NCBI GenBank assembly: GCA_934045905.1 | Contig: OW203771.1 | Location: 15,749,888-15,813,887, forward strand | Source of the DNA: Leuctra nigra | Taxonomy: Eukaryota > Arthropoda > Insecta > Plecoptera > Leuctridae | DNA: 64,000 bases | Direction: 5' to 3' | Part shown: positions 46,901 through 57,580 of the stretch, piece by piece | Layout of the letters: each line of letters begins with the position of its first letter | Numbering within the stretch: the stretch's first letter is position 1 | Notes under the pieces: generated by a model | The model's input: only the letters and a program-made list of their open reading frames with translations | Told to the model about the DNA's origin: nothing | Database searches by the model: none | Translations under genes and position numbers: made by a program

Positions 46901-49133
46901 TATATTGGATGGCTTACATGAAACTAGGCGAACAAAGAATAGCTTCGCGGCCAACTTGGTAGCTTACTCAAACAACCATAAACTTAAAGCTGGGTTCCCA
47001 TACTTCGCTTTTATTTCGCATTCGGTTCGCTTTCGCAAAATGGCTACCTTTTAACACAGAAAATCGTCCATGTTTAATTTCGTCTCCGAAATGCAAAAAT
47101 GTTGGACCAACTTCAACTTCGACGAAATCATAACGCGCGAAAACCGGAAGTGATGCGATATATCGAATCTCCATTTCCGGTCGACCTCGAGCTTATATTC
47201 GATATTCGATTAATGAACATATGTTTTGACGTTTTGACGTTTCAACTTTCAAGTTTTACTTTTTCCGTATTTTCTTGCCTTTCTTGCTTATTATCTGATT
47301 ATTATTCGTCATTTTGTTTTTAACTTTTGGCAGAATACTATTTATGTATCGCGTATCCATGGATACGCGAAACGCGCGAAACAGAAATTAAGGAAACGAC
47401 TACAAACTTCGCGACGCGAAAGCGAACCGAATGCGAAACGAAAGCGAAGTATGGGAACCCAGCTTTAGAACTAGACGTTTTAGGGCCGAATTTCTGCGAA
47501 TATTATACAATTACTTTCTACATCGGATTCTGATTCTTCCGATCTTTGCAAGATATTCAGACCTAATGTTGGACCGATTGAACTGAAAATTTCACCACAT
47601 ATACACTGCCTCGTCTTAAGCTGGGTTCCCATACTTCACATCGAATTCGCTTTCGCAAAATGGCTACCTTTTAACAAGGGAAATCGTCCATGTTTACATT
47701 CGCATGTTCCCGTGTTTCGGTTTCGTTAAAGTTGAGCCAATTTTAACTTTGACGAAACCGAAACGAAACCGAAACAAGTGAACATGCGAATGTAAACATG
47801 GACGATTTCCTTTGTTAAAAGGTAGCCATTTTGCGAAAGCGAAGCGAACCGGAAGCGAATTCGATGCGAAGTATGGGAACCCAGCTTTACGGAGTGAAGC
47901 AGTGAGGGAGGCTTTATACGGCTGTGATTGGTTCGAACTTCGAAGCGTCGAAAAGCTTTAAGCGATCAATGCGGATCATGATATCCATGGCTAATCAACC
48001 TGTTGTCCCGTGTTACAGAGTGAAGCAGTGAGGGAGGCTGTCTACGGCTGTTATTGGTTTGAAGCGTCGGAAAGCTTCAAGCGATCAATGCGGATCATGA
48101 TGTCGATGGCTAATCAACCTGTCGCGGTTATTGCGATGAATTTCGTTCCATTTAGTTTGGAGACATTTTTAAGCGTAAGTAAATCTGTGTTGTTGGTTAT
48201 GATAGTTTCTTTTATATTTGTAATAAATGAAGAAGAAAGATAAAATACCAAGTGGGGAGGGGTCGACCGAAGAAGCACCGGTCTGAGTGAGTCCATGCAT
48301 CGGCTTAAGGCGTAATTCCGGAAGGGAAGCAGACCGGGGGCCCTATTCTTGAAACTATTAAATTCCCAATTCCACTGGAATTATATTCCATGCAATGTTA
48401 ATGGGGCGATGCCAAGCTAGGACGACAGGATCGGCCACTTTGGCGCTAGCGTCGAGGCTGTGCTTTTCAAATCAACGTATTTCTTACCCCACACTCCGTA
48501 TTTTCATGTTATATTATAAGAATTAATGTTGATATTTGGTTATTTACCGAAAGAGTGGATAATTATTAGAAATGATAGTGTAATAACAATATTTTGATCA
48601 TATAATGACAGCTCACATAAATATTTTTGTTTCCAGTGCTTTCTTGAACTGACTCACGGCACAATGGAATTTTGTAACTTTCTATTAAAACAATTGAGAG
48701 GGTGTCGCTTCAGATTGAAATCGAATTTGCTTAAGATATTGCACTATCTTCTTATTTTTACACGTTTTATTATACTAGAGTAAAAAATATATGTATCTAA
48801 ACAGTAAGTACATCTTCTTACGCCTGTCAAAATAAAGTTTCGCGAGTTTTAATTTTGAGTGGCACGAACAGCTTACTTCAAAGCTTACTTCACACTTCTT
48901 ACTCACTCCCGATGGCAGCGCTGCAGCACAATAGCGGGAAAAAGTTTGGCTAGTGCCCTATCCTATTGGCCGTGACCGGATTCAATCAGAATGGAATTGG
49001 GAAAATCTTGAAGAATTGGCAAGGCGACATGGGAAGCAGTGCTGTACAGGATTGAAAGAATGTTCTGATTTGTTGGCAGGTTCTGAAGACCTCACATGGA
49101 TATTACACAGTGCTCTCGACAGCTATTAGGTAA
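34840..49133 (+). CDS. OR-D: complete odorant receptor, 7 exons, 455 aa
   Basis: Joined exons are 35329-35395 (or the duplicate 34840-34906), 41344-41782, 44311-44757, 45764-45863, 46282-46386, 48019-48174 and 49080-49133. Phases match OR-B exon by exon and the frame is open throughout. The protein shows the 7tm_6 features: GIRTYSADV near residue 23, a membrane segment VPKLMFLLNSMTVFSVHIF, ISIPGIFVIFCSFSVGGFLL, then HHQELI, and the tail VLKTSHGYYTVLSTAIR. It is the most diverged of the four outside a very conserved loop (ENSRTPAER to RELDLEMER). All six introns are expanded by mobile elements, intron 1 being 5.9 kb. Ligand unknown. Confidence 0.83.
35329..35395 (+). CDS. OR-D exon 1b
   Basis: Encodes MDPYSLDKYTISRSTVKAMD and NL, then one base before GTGACT. 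Joined to exon 2 it gives NLGIRTYSADV. The sequence after the donor has no relation to copy 1, consistent with an exon boundary here. Confidence 0.66.
35445..36065. mobile_element. 621-bp palindromic MITE, copy 1 (OR-D intron 1)
   Basis: Ends GACCAAAACATAAACTA and TAGTTTATGTTTTGGTC are perfect inverted repeats. Most of the length folds back, for instance CTAGATGTCTATTCACC and its complement around a centre near 35,745. Flanks differ, so no target duplication is evident. An equally long copy lies at 42,120. Confidence 0.8.
36300..36800. repeat. TTTTCCACTGG-rich repeat
   Basis: GTTTTCCACTGG recurs at about 36,348, 36,450 and 36,488, with CACTGG/CCAGTG variants on both strands. A stretch before it (CAGTCGTGTTCCTTATTTTC) also occurs at about 34,230. 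Nature unknown; no gene. Confidence 0.4.
37188..37490 (+). repeat. Dispersed repeat 'GACAGGATCGGCC', left part
   Basis: Begins GACAGGATCGGCCACTTTGG and continues AGAGTGGATAATTATTAGAA. It matches 48,420-48,720 closely. Its right part (ATGTATCTAAACAGTGAGTA to GTTTGGCTAGTGCCCTAT) appears at 38,617-38,803, so about 1.1 kb was inserted into this copy. Confidence 0.7.
37560..38616 (+). mobile_element. Second Helitron-like family, ends in hairpin plus CTAG
   Basis: The right end is a perfect hairpin TGGAGCGACCGCTCCA directly followed by CTAG, and then the interrupted host repeat resumes (ATGTATC). Other 3' ends are at 44,206 (+) and 50,013 (-). The interior includes TTCAAAATGGCGGC, GACGTCACTTCCGG and GATCGATCGGTT-like strings. 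The left end is not resolved. The structure fits a rolling-circle element but no Rep gene is seen. Confidence 0.5.
38617..39900. other. OR-D intron 1, non-coding
   Basis: Right part of the dispersed repeat to about 38,803, then AT-rich DNA. Two similar short motifs (GTCAGACCACAGGTGACTA near 39,286 and GTCAGACCCCAGGTGACCA near 39,856) lie about 570 bp apart. No exon found. Confidence 0.45.
39905..41205. repeat. Inverted arms flanking Helitron-like H7
   Basis: About 150 bp at 39,905-40,065 (ATTTTTATCAATATCTTTTA, CCAATGTAATTGTTAACAAA) recurs inverted at 41,046-41,205. Single arms lie at 21,690-21,790 and 56,500-56,590. It is a mobile or fold-back unit of unknown class. Confidence 0.6.
40146..41045 (-). 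mobile_element. Helitron-like element H7
   Basis: Minus strand from TTGAGCGAGCGAAGCG (41045) to TTTTCCTAG (40146), 900 bp, flanked by A and T. It lies in OR-D intron 1. Interior motifs match H4 and H6 outer. Confidence 0.75.
41344..41782 (+). CDS. OR-D exon 2
   Basis: 439 bp after CTTCCAG. It reads IRTYSADVKKSFTNRLRFFI, CRVVAAEVILEAFVLRYLF, membrane segments MFLLNSMTVFSVHIFTFY and ISIPGIFVIFCSFSVGGFLL, and ends KKVDNG at GG|GTAGGA. It aligns along its whole length with OR-B exon 2, one codon longer. Confidence 0.84.
42120..42740. mobile_element. 621-bp palindromic MITE, copy 2 (OR-D intron 2)
   Basis: Same ends and same length as 35,445-36,065, with only scattered differences. Left flank CAATA, right flank TTGTG. 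Confidence 0.8.
43004..43597. mobile_element. MITE with CATTGTACCGGGTGG ends
   Basis: CATTGTACCGGGTGG on the left is matched by CCACCCGGTACAATG on the right. Inside these, ATTGAGAGGTCACT and AGTGACCTCTC form a second inverted pair. A TA next to CCGGGTGG may be the target. A related end is at 33,897. Confidence 0.6.
43765..44045. repeat. GGGGCTGTTCATCAAGGACGTC repeat with poly(C) tracts
   Basis: Contains GGGCTGTTCATCAAGGACGT, GTCACGCTGTGTCACA, then GAGCCTCCCCCC and a later CAGACCCCCCC with CTGTCACAATGTGTCC. It is a dispersed repeat of unknown class. It is followed at about 44,070-44,206 by the 3' end of the second Helitron-like family (hairpin TGGAGCGACTGCTCCA, CTAG). Confidence 0.45.
44311..44757 (+). 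CDS. OR-D exon 3
   Basis: 447 bp after TTTTACAG. It encodes CYIPVENLPTPVREAGMLIY, a membrane segment, GQFQVLCDMLLNIRPDSLEH, the shared polar loop and KECIQHHQELI. It ends AG|GTAGGG. The loop is nearly identical to OR-B and OR-C although the first 45 residues are very different, hinting at gene conversion or strong constraint. Confidence 0.86.
44830..45706 (-). mobile_element. tRNA-derived SINE trimer with 13-bp target duplication
   Basis: Three tandem 306-bp units each hold, on the minus strand, TCCCGATAGCTTAATGGTTA, GCATAGGGCCGGAAACCCG and CTGGGTTCGATTCCCAG. The T-arm is perfect and the acceptor arm mostly pairs, but position 33 is C rather than T and no convincing anticodon results. The tRNA-like parts are at about 44,903-44,979, 45,209-45,285 and 45,515-45,591. 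A final ~50 bp (45,649-45,700) repeats the tRNA 3' part in the opposite orientation. AATGTATAAGTAT flanks the whole (44817-44829, 45707-45719). Confidence 0.78.
45764..45863 (+). CDS. OR-D exon 4
   Basis: 100 bp after CTTCTAG, encoding SLWSNITSAYKPLMNSGLIY and YLVSSSLAVLYISL, before GTAAGA. Same length and phase as exon 4 of OR-B and OR-C. Confidence 0.82.
46282..46386 (+). CDS. OR-D exon 5
   Basis: 105 bp after CTTCTTCAG, encoding VPSIDIVTYLMLTITFGSSF and IIGAYFWMCDVVKEE, before GTAAGA. A transmembrane helix followed by a C-D-charged end as in the paralogues. Confidence 0.83.
46445..46483. repeat. (AGATT)n microsatellite
   Basis: About seven repeats just downstream of exon 5. Confidence 0.9.
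46565..46865 (-). mobile_element. 5S-rRNA-derived SINE interrupted by a MITE
   Basis: The body motifs GTCGAGAGACTGATAACAGG, GTCTCTCTGGCCCAACGG and GGTCACCCATCCAACTACTG are present, split by a 159-bp MITE at 46,616. The 5S-like head stops at GCGCTTAAGCC, apparently cut by another insertion. Confidence 0.68.
46616..46774. mobile_element. MITE with AGCCGGTTTCACATAAAGC ends
   Basis: Left AGCCGGTTTCACATAAAGC and right GCTTTATGTGAAACCGGCT are perfect inverted repeats flanked by TTA and TAA. Taking it out restores CACACTAACCCC-like SINE sequence. PIF/Harbinger type is likely from the three-base TWA target. Confidence 0.72.
46988..47464. mobile_element. MITE with AGCTGGGTTCCCATACTTCG ends, 477 bp
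   Basis: Left AGCTGGGTTCCCATACTTCG, right CGAAGTATGGGAACCCAGCT, flanked by TAA and TTA. The centre contains CTTCAACTTCGACGAAATC. Same family as the next element. Confidence 0.72.
47619..47886. mobile_element. MITE with AGCTGGGTTCCCATACTTC ends, 268 bp
   Basis: Almost the whole element folds back on itself, with TTA on both sides. Its right edge is only 6 bp from the partial exon copy at 47,893. Confidence 0.75.
47893..48018 (+). repeat. Partial copy of exon 6 start, 1 unit (OR-D)
   Basis: Repeats AGTGAAGCAGTGAGGGAGGC through GCTAATCAACCTGTT and ends GTCCCGTGTTACAG directly before the real exon. It has a 7-bp insertion (AACTTCG) relative to the 119-bp unit. Same structure as the arrays in the other receptors. 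Confidence 0.85.
48019..48174 (+). CDS. OR-D exon 6
   Basis: 156 bp encoding SEAVREAVYGCYWFEASESF, KRSMRIMMSMANQPVAVIAM and NFVPFSLETFLS, before GTAAGT. It matches the C-terminal signature of odorant receptors. Confidence 0.86.
48420..48964 (+). repeat. Dispersed repeat 'GACAGGATCGGCC', uninterrupted copy
   Basis: Runs from GACAGGATCGGCCACTTTGG to GTTTGGCTAGTGCCCTAT. It corresponds to 37,188-37,490 plus 38,617-38,803 and so gives the right-hand empty site for the element between them. Confidence 0.7.
49080..49133 (+). CDS. OR-D exon 7
   Basis: After GTTGGCAG it reads VLKTSHGYYTVLSTAIR then TAA. It continues in phase from exon 6 and matches the TM7 tail of OR-B and OR-C. Confidence 0.84.
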   Translation, partial: VLKTSHGYYTVLSTAIR

Positions 49134-51060
49134 TTACCTAGTTGAAACTTATTAGATGCTGATGATACAGCTTCGGTTGCCTCCATAAATAGTCAACTAC
49201 AAAGTGTTTTTTGCAATATACTAAGGGGGGATGCCTAAGTAGAGGTCTCCGATAGATATCTGAATTAATATGCTTATTTAATAGATAATTTCCTTGTGCA
49301 TCATATAAACGCAAGAAAAGTGGGGTAGCCGAACTAATTTCCAAGATCACTTCATAATTTGAGTAAGCCCTTTTAACATGGCAAGTCGAAAAAACACAGT
49401 AATTTCCCTAGGTAATATTAGACACATAAAAAACACTCCGTGTAAAAATACCAGCCAAGAACTGGTACGAACTGGTGAAGAACTTGAGTTGTTTTGGAAT
49501 TGATTGTCAAACCATTGTCATGGGACCACTTTAAGGAGGGATGCCCAAGTCGATTTTCCGAAAAAAGTTGTTGAAATTTACTATTTTTATTAATTTTTTT
49601 AACATTTCAACTATTATATTGAGTTTTCAATATGATGTCTTCAGAATATGATGAAATTTTAACACATGAGGTATAGGAAATTTATTTAGAATTTGGCGTC
49701 GAACTTTTTAAAACGTACGGGTAGGTGTAGCCAAGTCGTACCGTACACTCACTGTCACTCGACATACCGTAAATGCATAATAAACTGAGGAGCAGACCAA
49801 ACACTTTTACTGTAAGCATCAAAGTGGCATTTTCGGCCTACTGGATCTCAAAATTGGGAAATCTTACATTGTTGCGAAGTATCTTAATTTCGAGCTATGG
49901 CCCACCTGACACCACATAACAATTTTGGAAACAATAGGTTGTTCCATTTGCGAGCTAGAGAGCCGTGAAAACAGTGAAATTACACCCCTTTTAAAAGCTA
50001 TCTGATGATGATCTAGTGGAGCGGTCGCTCCACCCAGCCAAGTCGTACTGTACCCTCACAGTCACTCAACATACCGTTAATACCTAATAAACTAAGGAGC
50101 AGACCAAACACTTTTACTGTAAGCAACAACATGGCATTTTCGGCCTACTGGATCTCAAGATAAGAAAATCTCACATTGTTGCGAAATATCTTAATTTTGA
50201 GCTATGACCCACTCCACCACATATACAAAATTTGGGGACAATAGGTTATGCCATTTGTGAGCTAGAGGGCCGTGAAAACACTGAAATTACACCCCTTTTA
50301 AAAGCTATCTGATGATGATTCAGATTCAGATATCAGGAAACACCGCTATCACCGCCACAGCCTAAAGAGCTGAACCGATCTATCTGAAATTTTTACCACA
50401 TGTGCACTTTTGGCGTCTGAGGTGCCTTTTTATGTAATCAACCGGAAGCCGCCATTTTGAAACCGGAAATTACGTCATATCTCGAAAACGGCTAGACCGA
50501 TCGGAATGAAACCAGCGCCAAATGATTCAGATGGTCATCTTTATGAAATACCAATAGTCAAAAAAGAAATGTACTATTACCGAAACCGGAAATGACGTCA
50601 TAAAATTGAAGAATTATACTTTAATCACCTCTTACTACAATAACTACATATTCAGAAGGCTTATAATGATACATAACATTTATAGAAATAAATTCTAGGT
50701 GGCAGTTATTTCTTACGCCATTTTGGAAACCGGAAGTGATGCCATATCTCGAAAACGGCTGGGCTGATTGGAACGATGCTTTCGCAATTCTCCATGGAAT
50801 ATTATCTTAAGCATATATTTTTCACCAAACACAATTTTTCGTATAGTAACCAATTTGGAAATGGCGTATTTTTTTTTAAGGAATTAGTCATCGTTGCTCC
50901 AATATGTGTTACAAGTTGTGTAAATAAACTTATAAAAGGAGTGATATCCCCATAAAAAACACTCCGTGTAAAAATACCAGCCAAGTCTCTTCAACTATAA
51001 AAAAAAATAGGAGAAATCTAAAAATTCAGCACTGAAAAGTAGTGATATCAAAAAATGGGC
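49134..51060 (-). mobile_element. Second Helitron-like family and relatives, inverted
   Basis: The block from about 50,013 (CTAG then TGGAGCGGTCGCTCCA) to about 51,060 is the reverse complement of the 37.6-38.6 kb element, including AAAACACTCCGTGTAAAAAT and the ACCGGAA...CGTCA strings. A partial second copy of its 3' region precedes it at about 49,730-49,990. 49,440-49,470 repeats the CACTCCGTG end. No coding exon seen. Confidence 0.5.
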
Positions 51061-52412
51061 CAAGTCAAAACTTAATTTTAAAAACCAAAATATACTTGGC
51101 GCATCGTGTATATAAAATTATATGACAAAAATAAATTGTAGGCACCTAAATATATATAATATACCTATAATGCCCTAAAAAAGTTTCAGATGTCATAAGC
51201 CACTCAAAAAATGGTTTTTGAGGAGAGTATTATTAGTTTTGGATGATTTGTATTTTTAAGTCTGTTATATGAATGCCTTATGTATGTATTAGGTATTGTG
51301 TATTGAGTATATAGTTATTATTTGAAGAGTTCGTGATATTGTGTTTTTTATAATATTTTTGCCCCGCAGTCAAGCCATTACTTGGCTTTGTGGGGCTTCA
51401 GTTTATTTTTAAGTGTATAAATGTATCTATGTATAAACCAATAAATAAAATGTAATTCTTCAACATTTCTGTTTTCTACAAATAGATCTGTTCATGTTTA
51501 ATATTATTCTCATAAACCCGGGAGCGAGAATTTTTCTGGCAAAGACTTCGTAAATGGGACGTAAATTGACTGTGACAAAACTCTAATAACTTACTTATTT
51601 ATATAAATAGAACTCTGATTTTGAAGTGTAGGATACATTCTGTGTTCTGACAGCTATTACATCAGTACAGAAAATATGCTCAATTTCGAATAAAAAAATC
51701 GAACATTTTTTACTCTAGAGCGTTTTCACGACCCCATTTTCATCCCAGAACTATCGTGATTGACATTTGAAAACATAATCTAGTTGGATCAACCGTTATT
51801 TCACTTCAAAAATGTTAAAACTTTAATTTTATAAAAATAGTTTTTTCTCTCATTTACGAAGTCTTTGCCAGAAAAATATTCGCAACCCGGGACTGAACAC
51901 AATATTTATCCGAGAAGAAGAATTTGTCAAAGTTTATTTTCAACTGCTTTTCAATGATTATAATATTTGTTAGATACCTATTACCACTAATGCATTTAAA
52001 TTACTGTAACAACTTCAACTTAATCTATTGAAATAACTACAATTTTCTCTTTGAAAATTTTGTTATTTTCTATTTTTATCTTAGGTTTGTATAAAGTCCT
52101 TTCAGTAGTAAAATTTTCCAAAATGCTATAAGACGTCCAATCAATACCAACCAATCATATTATATCTAATGTAAGAAGCATTAGATAAATATAAATCCCT
52201 CCCCCCTTCACCGACTGGTGCCAGTGTTACGGCAGTGTTATCACAACACAATCACCATAAATCAATATTATAATAATTAATTATCAATAATTAATTGATT
52301 AATTAATTAATTAATATTAATTAATCAATAATTGATTAATAATCAATTTGGTAACTAACCCGAAACACAACATGAAACTTGCGGGAATTTGTAGACAAAG
52401 GATAACTTAAAA
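51061..52412. other. AT-rich intergenic DNA with one hairpin and one fold-back
   Basis: At about 51,361-51,398 GCCCCGCA and TGTGGGGC close a hairpin around AGCCATTACTTGGCT, followed by AATAAATAAA; this could be a retroelement or transcript 3' end. 51,511-51,895 is a fold-back with ATTTTTCTGGCAAAGACTTC and its complement. 52,260-52,350 is a (TTAA)n-rich stretch. No gene found. Confidence 0.5.
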
Positions 52413-53782
52413 TAATTATATTTTTTGGATGACTGTAATGTTGACCCATTCTCTGTCAAAATGGGGTCAAATATGCCAAATTTTGACATTTTTTGAGTTT
52501 TGAGACAACATTTTTGTTTGAAGGGGTAAAAACACAAACACTTAAGGGGTTAACTTTGTTGATACAGATGTGTAGTAATTACACAAATATTTTGGATTTT
52601 TTTCATGGAAAAATATCGTGATAAATAAACTGCAAAATGCAAAATTTTTGTGATTTTTGACCCCAAATTTTTACCACTTGTATGGAAATTTGATGACTAC
52701 CATTTAACATACAATGATAGTGTCATATCTAAGGAAAAGATTGCCGCTGGTTTCAAGTTGATATCTATAATAGTGTTGGAATGAACATAGAAAATAAGAG
52801 AGCGTCTTTTCGTCGATTTTTCGCCACATTCAAACTTTGGCGCCATGTAACTCGATATCAGCGCATCACAAAAATAAAAGCGAGGTGTGGCTAAGCTAAG
52901 CATATGATAGGTAACAACTGTGCAAAATTTGAAAAGAATAAAAAATCAGGCCGCGGCCACTTTTTTCAAAACTGGTCGATGGGCCGTGGAACGACCCCAT
53001 TGAGATGAGACAATTATCACGCTACAACAACGCTGTTATTATTATACAACTAGAGGGTCCCGTCATGTAATACATGACCAATGTGCACCAGTGAGTTATG
53101 CGTAAATTTAAAACGACAGCAATATTTTACAGCAGAGTGTGCGTTGTTAATACACTTGATGTCGTTGATGACCCAATGCTTAACAGAATACGTAAACAAA
53201 TGAGAAACGAAGAAAAGCAATTTGATCGTTCCTATTATGGTAAAACAATTCCATAAGTTTCCAAATTTACACCAGAGTATTCGTAATAAGCAAAATTAAG
53301 AAAAAAATCAGTGTGCGCCGTAAAAAAATATATATGTTACATGACCTGATGCCCACGACCTATTCTTCATTTGTGATGCTATTACATGGTATCAACGGTT
53401 TCATTATATCCGTTCCTCAGATGTAGGGCGGAAGTATTTTTTTAATTATTTTGCTGTGCACAAATCAACGACAATTCCTGATGTTTCAGAGGCTACTTTC
53501 CATACATTAGTATAAAAAGTCTAAATAGGCTCCAGAAAACAGCTGTTCAGTGGACGGCCATCTTGGAGTGAACTCTGGTGTACTCTGGTGGCAATAGAAT
53601 TTGAGCCCCTTGCGCAAACGGCTGCCGTGACTAGACCGTGAACGCTAGAAGTCAATGTTTTACGAAGTGAAAACTACTATTATAATTGTATGACGCATTT
53701 AATCTTATATTAAACAATAAAATACATGTCAAATGACCAGTAGATTGTAAAAAAAGTTAATTAGAGAAGTAAAAAAGATAAT

Positions 53783-53853
53783 GCCTGACGGGCAATCGAA
53801 CCCCGTTCGTCAGTGCCATAAGCCAGTGGGCTAACCATCCGGCTACAGGGACC
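53783..53853 (-). mobile_element. tRNA-like sequence (duplicate of 16,340)
   Basis: Same as the copy at 16,340-16,410, with one difference (CGTCAG for CGTCTG). Confidence 0.55.
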
Positions 53854-54457
53854 ACTGAAGAATCAATGCGTTAGATGTCTACTTAAGTTGCTATATGGTG
53901 TCACTCTAGAATTTAAATTATCTAATGTGTTCGCAGCTCATGTGCACGGTCTACTACCGTGTCGTGTTCATTATACAAGGCCGTTTCCACACACGGTTTT
54001 ATTCTGGTGCCATAGCATGCCTTCTTGCGCGCACGGCGAACTCTGGTGTAAATAGCATACGCCTTCTTGCGCACACGGCGAACTTCTGGTGTAAATAGCA
54101 TACGCATTCTATGCTACACGGCGAACTTCTGGTGTCAATAGAATTTGAACCCCTTGCGGGCACGGCCGCCGTGTGAATAGACACGCCGTATTCATAATCA
54201 TTTATCCAATCCACTGGTCAAGCTAAAATTGTGTTTTGCGTCACTGGTTTAAATAATAGCTTAAAAGGATGAATATTATCAAAACATTTGTAAGCAGCTG
54301 GACCTATATTCATGACCACACAATTATTACTATCTAAATTATAAACTGTTAAAATAAGTAAGTTATTTGTTTTGAAAAATTACTTTTTATTTAAAACCAT
54401 TGGAAAAGTATCAGCATCAAAATTAATTTTTAATTACTGATTAACCACATAGGTGTA

Positions 54458-54535
54458 GGGTCACATTTAAAAGAAGCCGGCCAAATCCCCATGTTGGTAT
54501 ATGGAAAACCGGTATAGGAGTATTAAATGTGGCTG
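54458..54535. mobile_element. 78-bp TA-flanked palindrome
   Basis: Ends GGGTCACATTTAA and TTAAATGTGGCTG are imperfectly inverted and flanked by TA. Same as 19,662-19,739; OR-A has a different MITE at this TA. Confidence 0.55.
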
Positions 54536-54899
54536 TACGTCAGTAATGTAAAACAATTCGTCGATAATAAAATTTACAAATGGTGACAGAAGTAGGATTT
54601 TTATTTTTGGTTTATGTATTAATCAATTGACTGCCTCCCCCATGAATCCATCTAAATTTATCATCCTGGAAGAAATAACTATTCAACGCGTAAAAAACGA
54701 GCCAAAAAGGCTCGATTTTTTTTTTTTTTTTTTTTATAACATCACTAATGAGTTAATGACTAAACCGTCCTTCAAATAAGGAAAGTCCAGGGAAATGTGG
54801 CGAAGAAGGATTTGTAGAAGTACTACCTACCTTGGGTCGGGGCTCCCGGGCTCGTGGCACAACTTCAGATGTCTTTGTTAAGTATTGTAAACGTTTTAA

Positions 54900-55455
54900 G
54901 GTGGCTTAACGATTAAGTCACATCTTTCAAATGAGCTTATTTTTGGCAGAGGTATCAATAAGCACTGTTTACACGATACTGTAAAATATGAACAACTTCT
55001 CGTGTCTAGATTTTGAGATGTTGTAGTTATAAATTCCTATTTTTAACATGTAGTCTTATCTAGGCCATCAAAATCATGACGATTTCCATGCCATTTTTGA
55101 GTTTTGAATTTTACTGGGGTTTAACGTTTTTTCAAAAAACTGATTTATAGATAGATAGTTGGACCATGGTTGGACATTCTATTAGGAAAAAAATTGAAAA
55201 CAATACCAACGTGTGCTATTTTAAAAGTTATCAACCAAAAACTAAATGATTTCCCTATACCTCCTGTGTTACAGTTTTGTTCATTCTCGGAAGGAAATAA
55301 ATTGAAACCTCGCTATAAGACAGGAGTTGCAAGTTAAATTACATTTTATGATTTGTTTATACTTATAAATATAGTTGAAATGTAGGAAAACGTTTTTTGA
55401 ACTTGTGATTTCAAGAAAAAATATTTTTGTATATGTATTTCATGATGGAGCCGTC
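54900..55455. mobile_element. TTAA-flanked element, 556 bp (OR-C flank)
   Basis: Same element, position and length as 20,102-20,657. Confidence 0.7.
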
Positions 55456-56027
55456 TTAAGTTAAGTTCAAAGATCATTTTATAATATTTTTATTTCTCTA
55501 ACCATTGGTATAGTAATAAGTTGTTTGTTAGCTTTTATCCTTTTCTGCTTAATGAAATCATTTTCATTTCTGTGTATTTACAACGTTTATGTACAAAGGC
55601 AGACTTTATTTCATTATGAATAAAGATTTAATTTTTTTTGAAATGTTTTAATTATATTTTCATTATACAAAAATAATAATATCACTAAATCCACAAGCTA
55701 CAGAACTTGATTGTGGTAATAAACACATTACTAAATAATACACAGAAATTACTTTAAATCTGATGTAAGAAGCAAACAATTAAACAGAAGACACAACATA
55801 CAAATAAACACACCATCGTAATAGGTAGATGACAAAAAGAGATAGGTACGTAAATTCAAAAGGTAATTGCAAACGCTGACAAATGATGAAAAACATTCAG
55901 TATATACCTACCAATCAAAGACACGACAGTTTATAATTTAATAATAAATAAATAAATAAATAAATATTATACCATCTGATCACATTAAGATTAACAAACA
56001 CTCCCACCAACTATTTAGACAAAGTGT

Positions 56028-56400
56028 TACACATACTAACGTGATCTATGCGGTCCCTGGGATCGTTTTTGAACGGGATCCTGTGATTGGTTCAAATTTA
56101 AAAAAGTTATCGTTCTATTGGTTTTTCCGAAAAATTTGAAATTTTGACAAGTCCTTACGACCAACATTGTCCCCAATCTTACAAAGTTTCAGCCAAATAC
56201 TCCCATTGGTAAATATTTAAACCCATCTTTACTGTGATTTTTGACATTTAAACTAGAACCGATTGACCGATCAACTTAAAACTTCGCATGTCCATTGGTA
56301 TCAACATTTTAGGTAATTTTGCCAATTTTCAGTCTAATCTGTAGTTATTTTCAAAAGTTTTTGTCATTTTAAGGACATTTTATTCCGTAATCTTTGCCTT
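56028..56400 (+). mobile_element. Internal fragment of Helitron-like family
   Basis: Duplicate of 21,226-21,600; both termini are absent. Confidence 0.58.
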
Positions 56401-56639
56401 CTTCAAGGCCTGTAGAGCAGCCAAGCAGTCCACAATTTACAGTAAAATGAAAGCATTTTGAGTTAGCGCATATCAAATCGGATGCCTCGTACAAAGCCTT
56501 ATTTTGTTAACAATTACATTGGTAAAAGATATTGATAAAAATCAATTAAAAAACTCTTCAAGGTCGAACTCACTACCCAGCCGTCTAAGTTATGATGACG
56601 AAAAATCATAATATTAACTTGGTGAGAGATAGGACAAAC

Positions 56640-57410
56640 TAGGGATGGAGAAAATATCGATATATCGATATATATCGATATCAAAAATATATCGAAATAT
56701 CGATACCTGAATATATTGAATATCGATATATTGAAATATCGATATATCGAAATATTGAAATATTGAAATATTGAAATATCGAAATATCGAAATATTGAAA
56801 TATCGATATATTGAAATATTGAAATATTGAAATATCGATATATTGAAATATTGAAATATTGAAATATCGAAATATCGAAATATTGAAATATCGATATATC
56901 GAAGCGTTACCGTATGATACAACTATATTCTTAATTGAAGTTTATACCTACAATGGAAAAATAATGCAGTGCAGCGTTTATCAGATTTTAGGACAATTTC
57001 TCAGATTATTCACATTTCTTTCTTATCTAGCCGGTGACCCTATATTTTGGAACGGCTGTGTTATTTCTATTTAAATTTTCCTTTGAATTTCCTATCAGTT
57101 TTAGGAGCAAATTAAGGCATTTATGCGATATATCAATATTTCCATACCTACATCGAAATATAATATTGTCATATATCAATATTTCGATATTTCAATATTT
57201 CAATATTTCGATATTTCAATATTTCAATATATCGATATTTCAATATTTCAATATATCGATATTTCAATATATCGATACTTCAATATATCGATATTTCGAT
57301 ATCTCAATATTTCAATATATCGATATATCGCGATATCGATATATCGATATATATCGATATATAAATGATAACGATAGTCGATATCAAAATCCAGGTTCGC
57401 TCCATCCCTA
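56640..57410. mobile_element. hAT-type MITE with ATATCGAT satellite, 771 bp
   Basis: Same ends and GGACAAAC duplication (56632-56639, 57411-57418) as at 21,838. The satellite arms differ in length by a few units, so they have changed since duplication. Confidence 0.85.
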
Positions 57411-57517
57411 GGACAAACCTCCGTATGATATCATAACTTGGAGTTATGACGTGATGTCTATTTCGAGAATAGACCCTCTGTTATGTTGATGCATCATGGA
57501 AAAGCCAAAGTGATCAC

Positions 57518-57580
57518 TCAGTCTCCTCGTCCCATCACATTCGACAACACGGTGTAGTAGCCATGTGCAGTCTTCAAGAC
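57518..57580 (-). CDS. OR-C last exon
   Basis: VLKTAHGYYTVLSNVMGRGD then TGA, after TGGCAG; identical in protein to OR-B. Confidence 0.84.
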   Translation of the reverse strand, partial: VLKTAHGYYTVLSNVMGRGD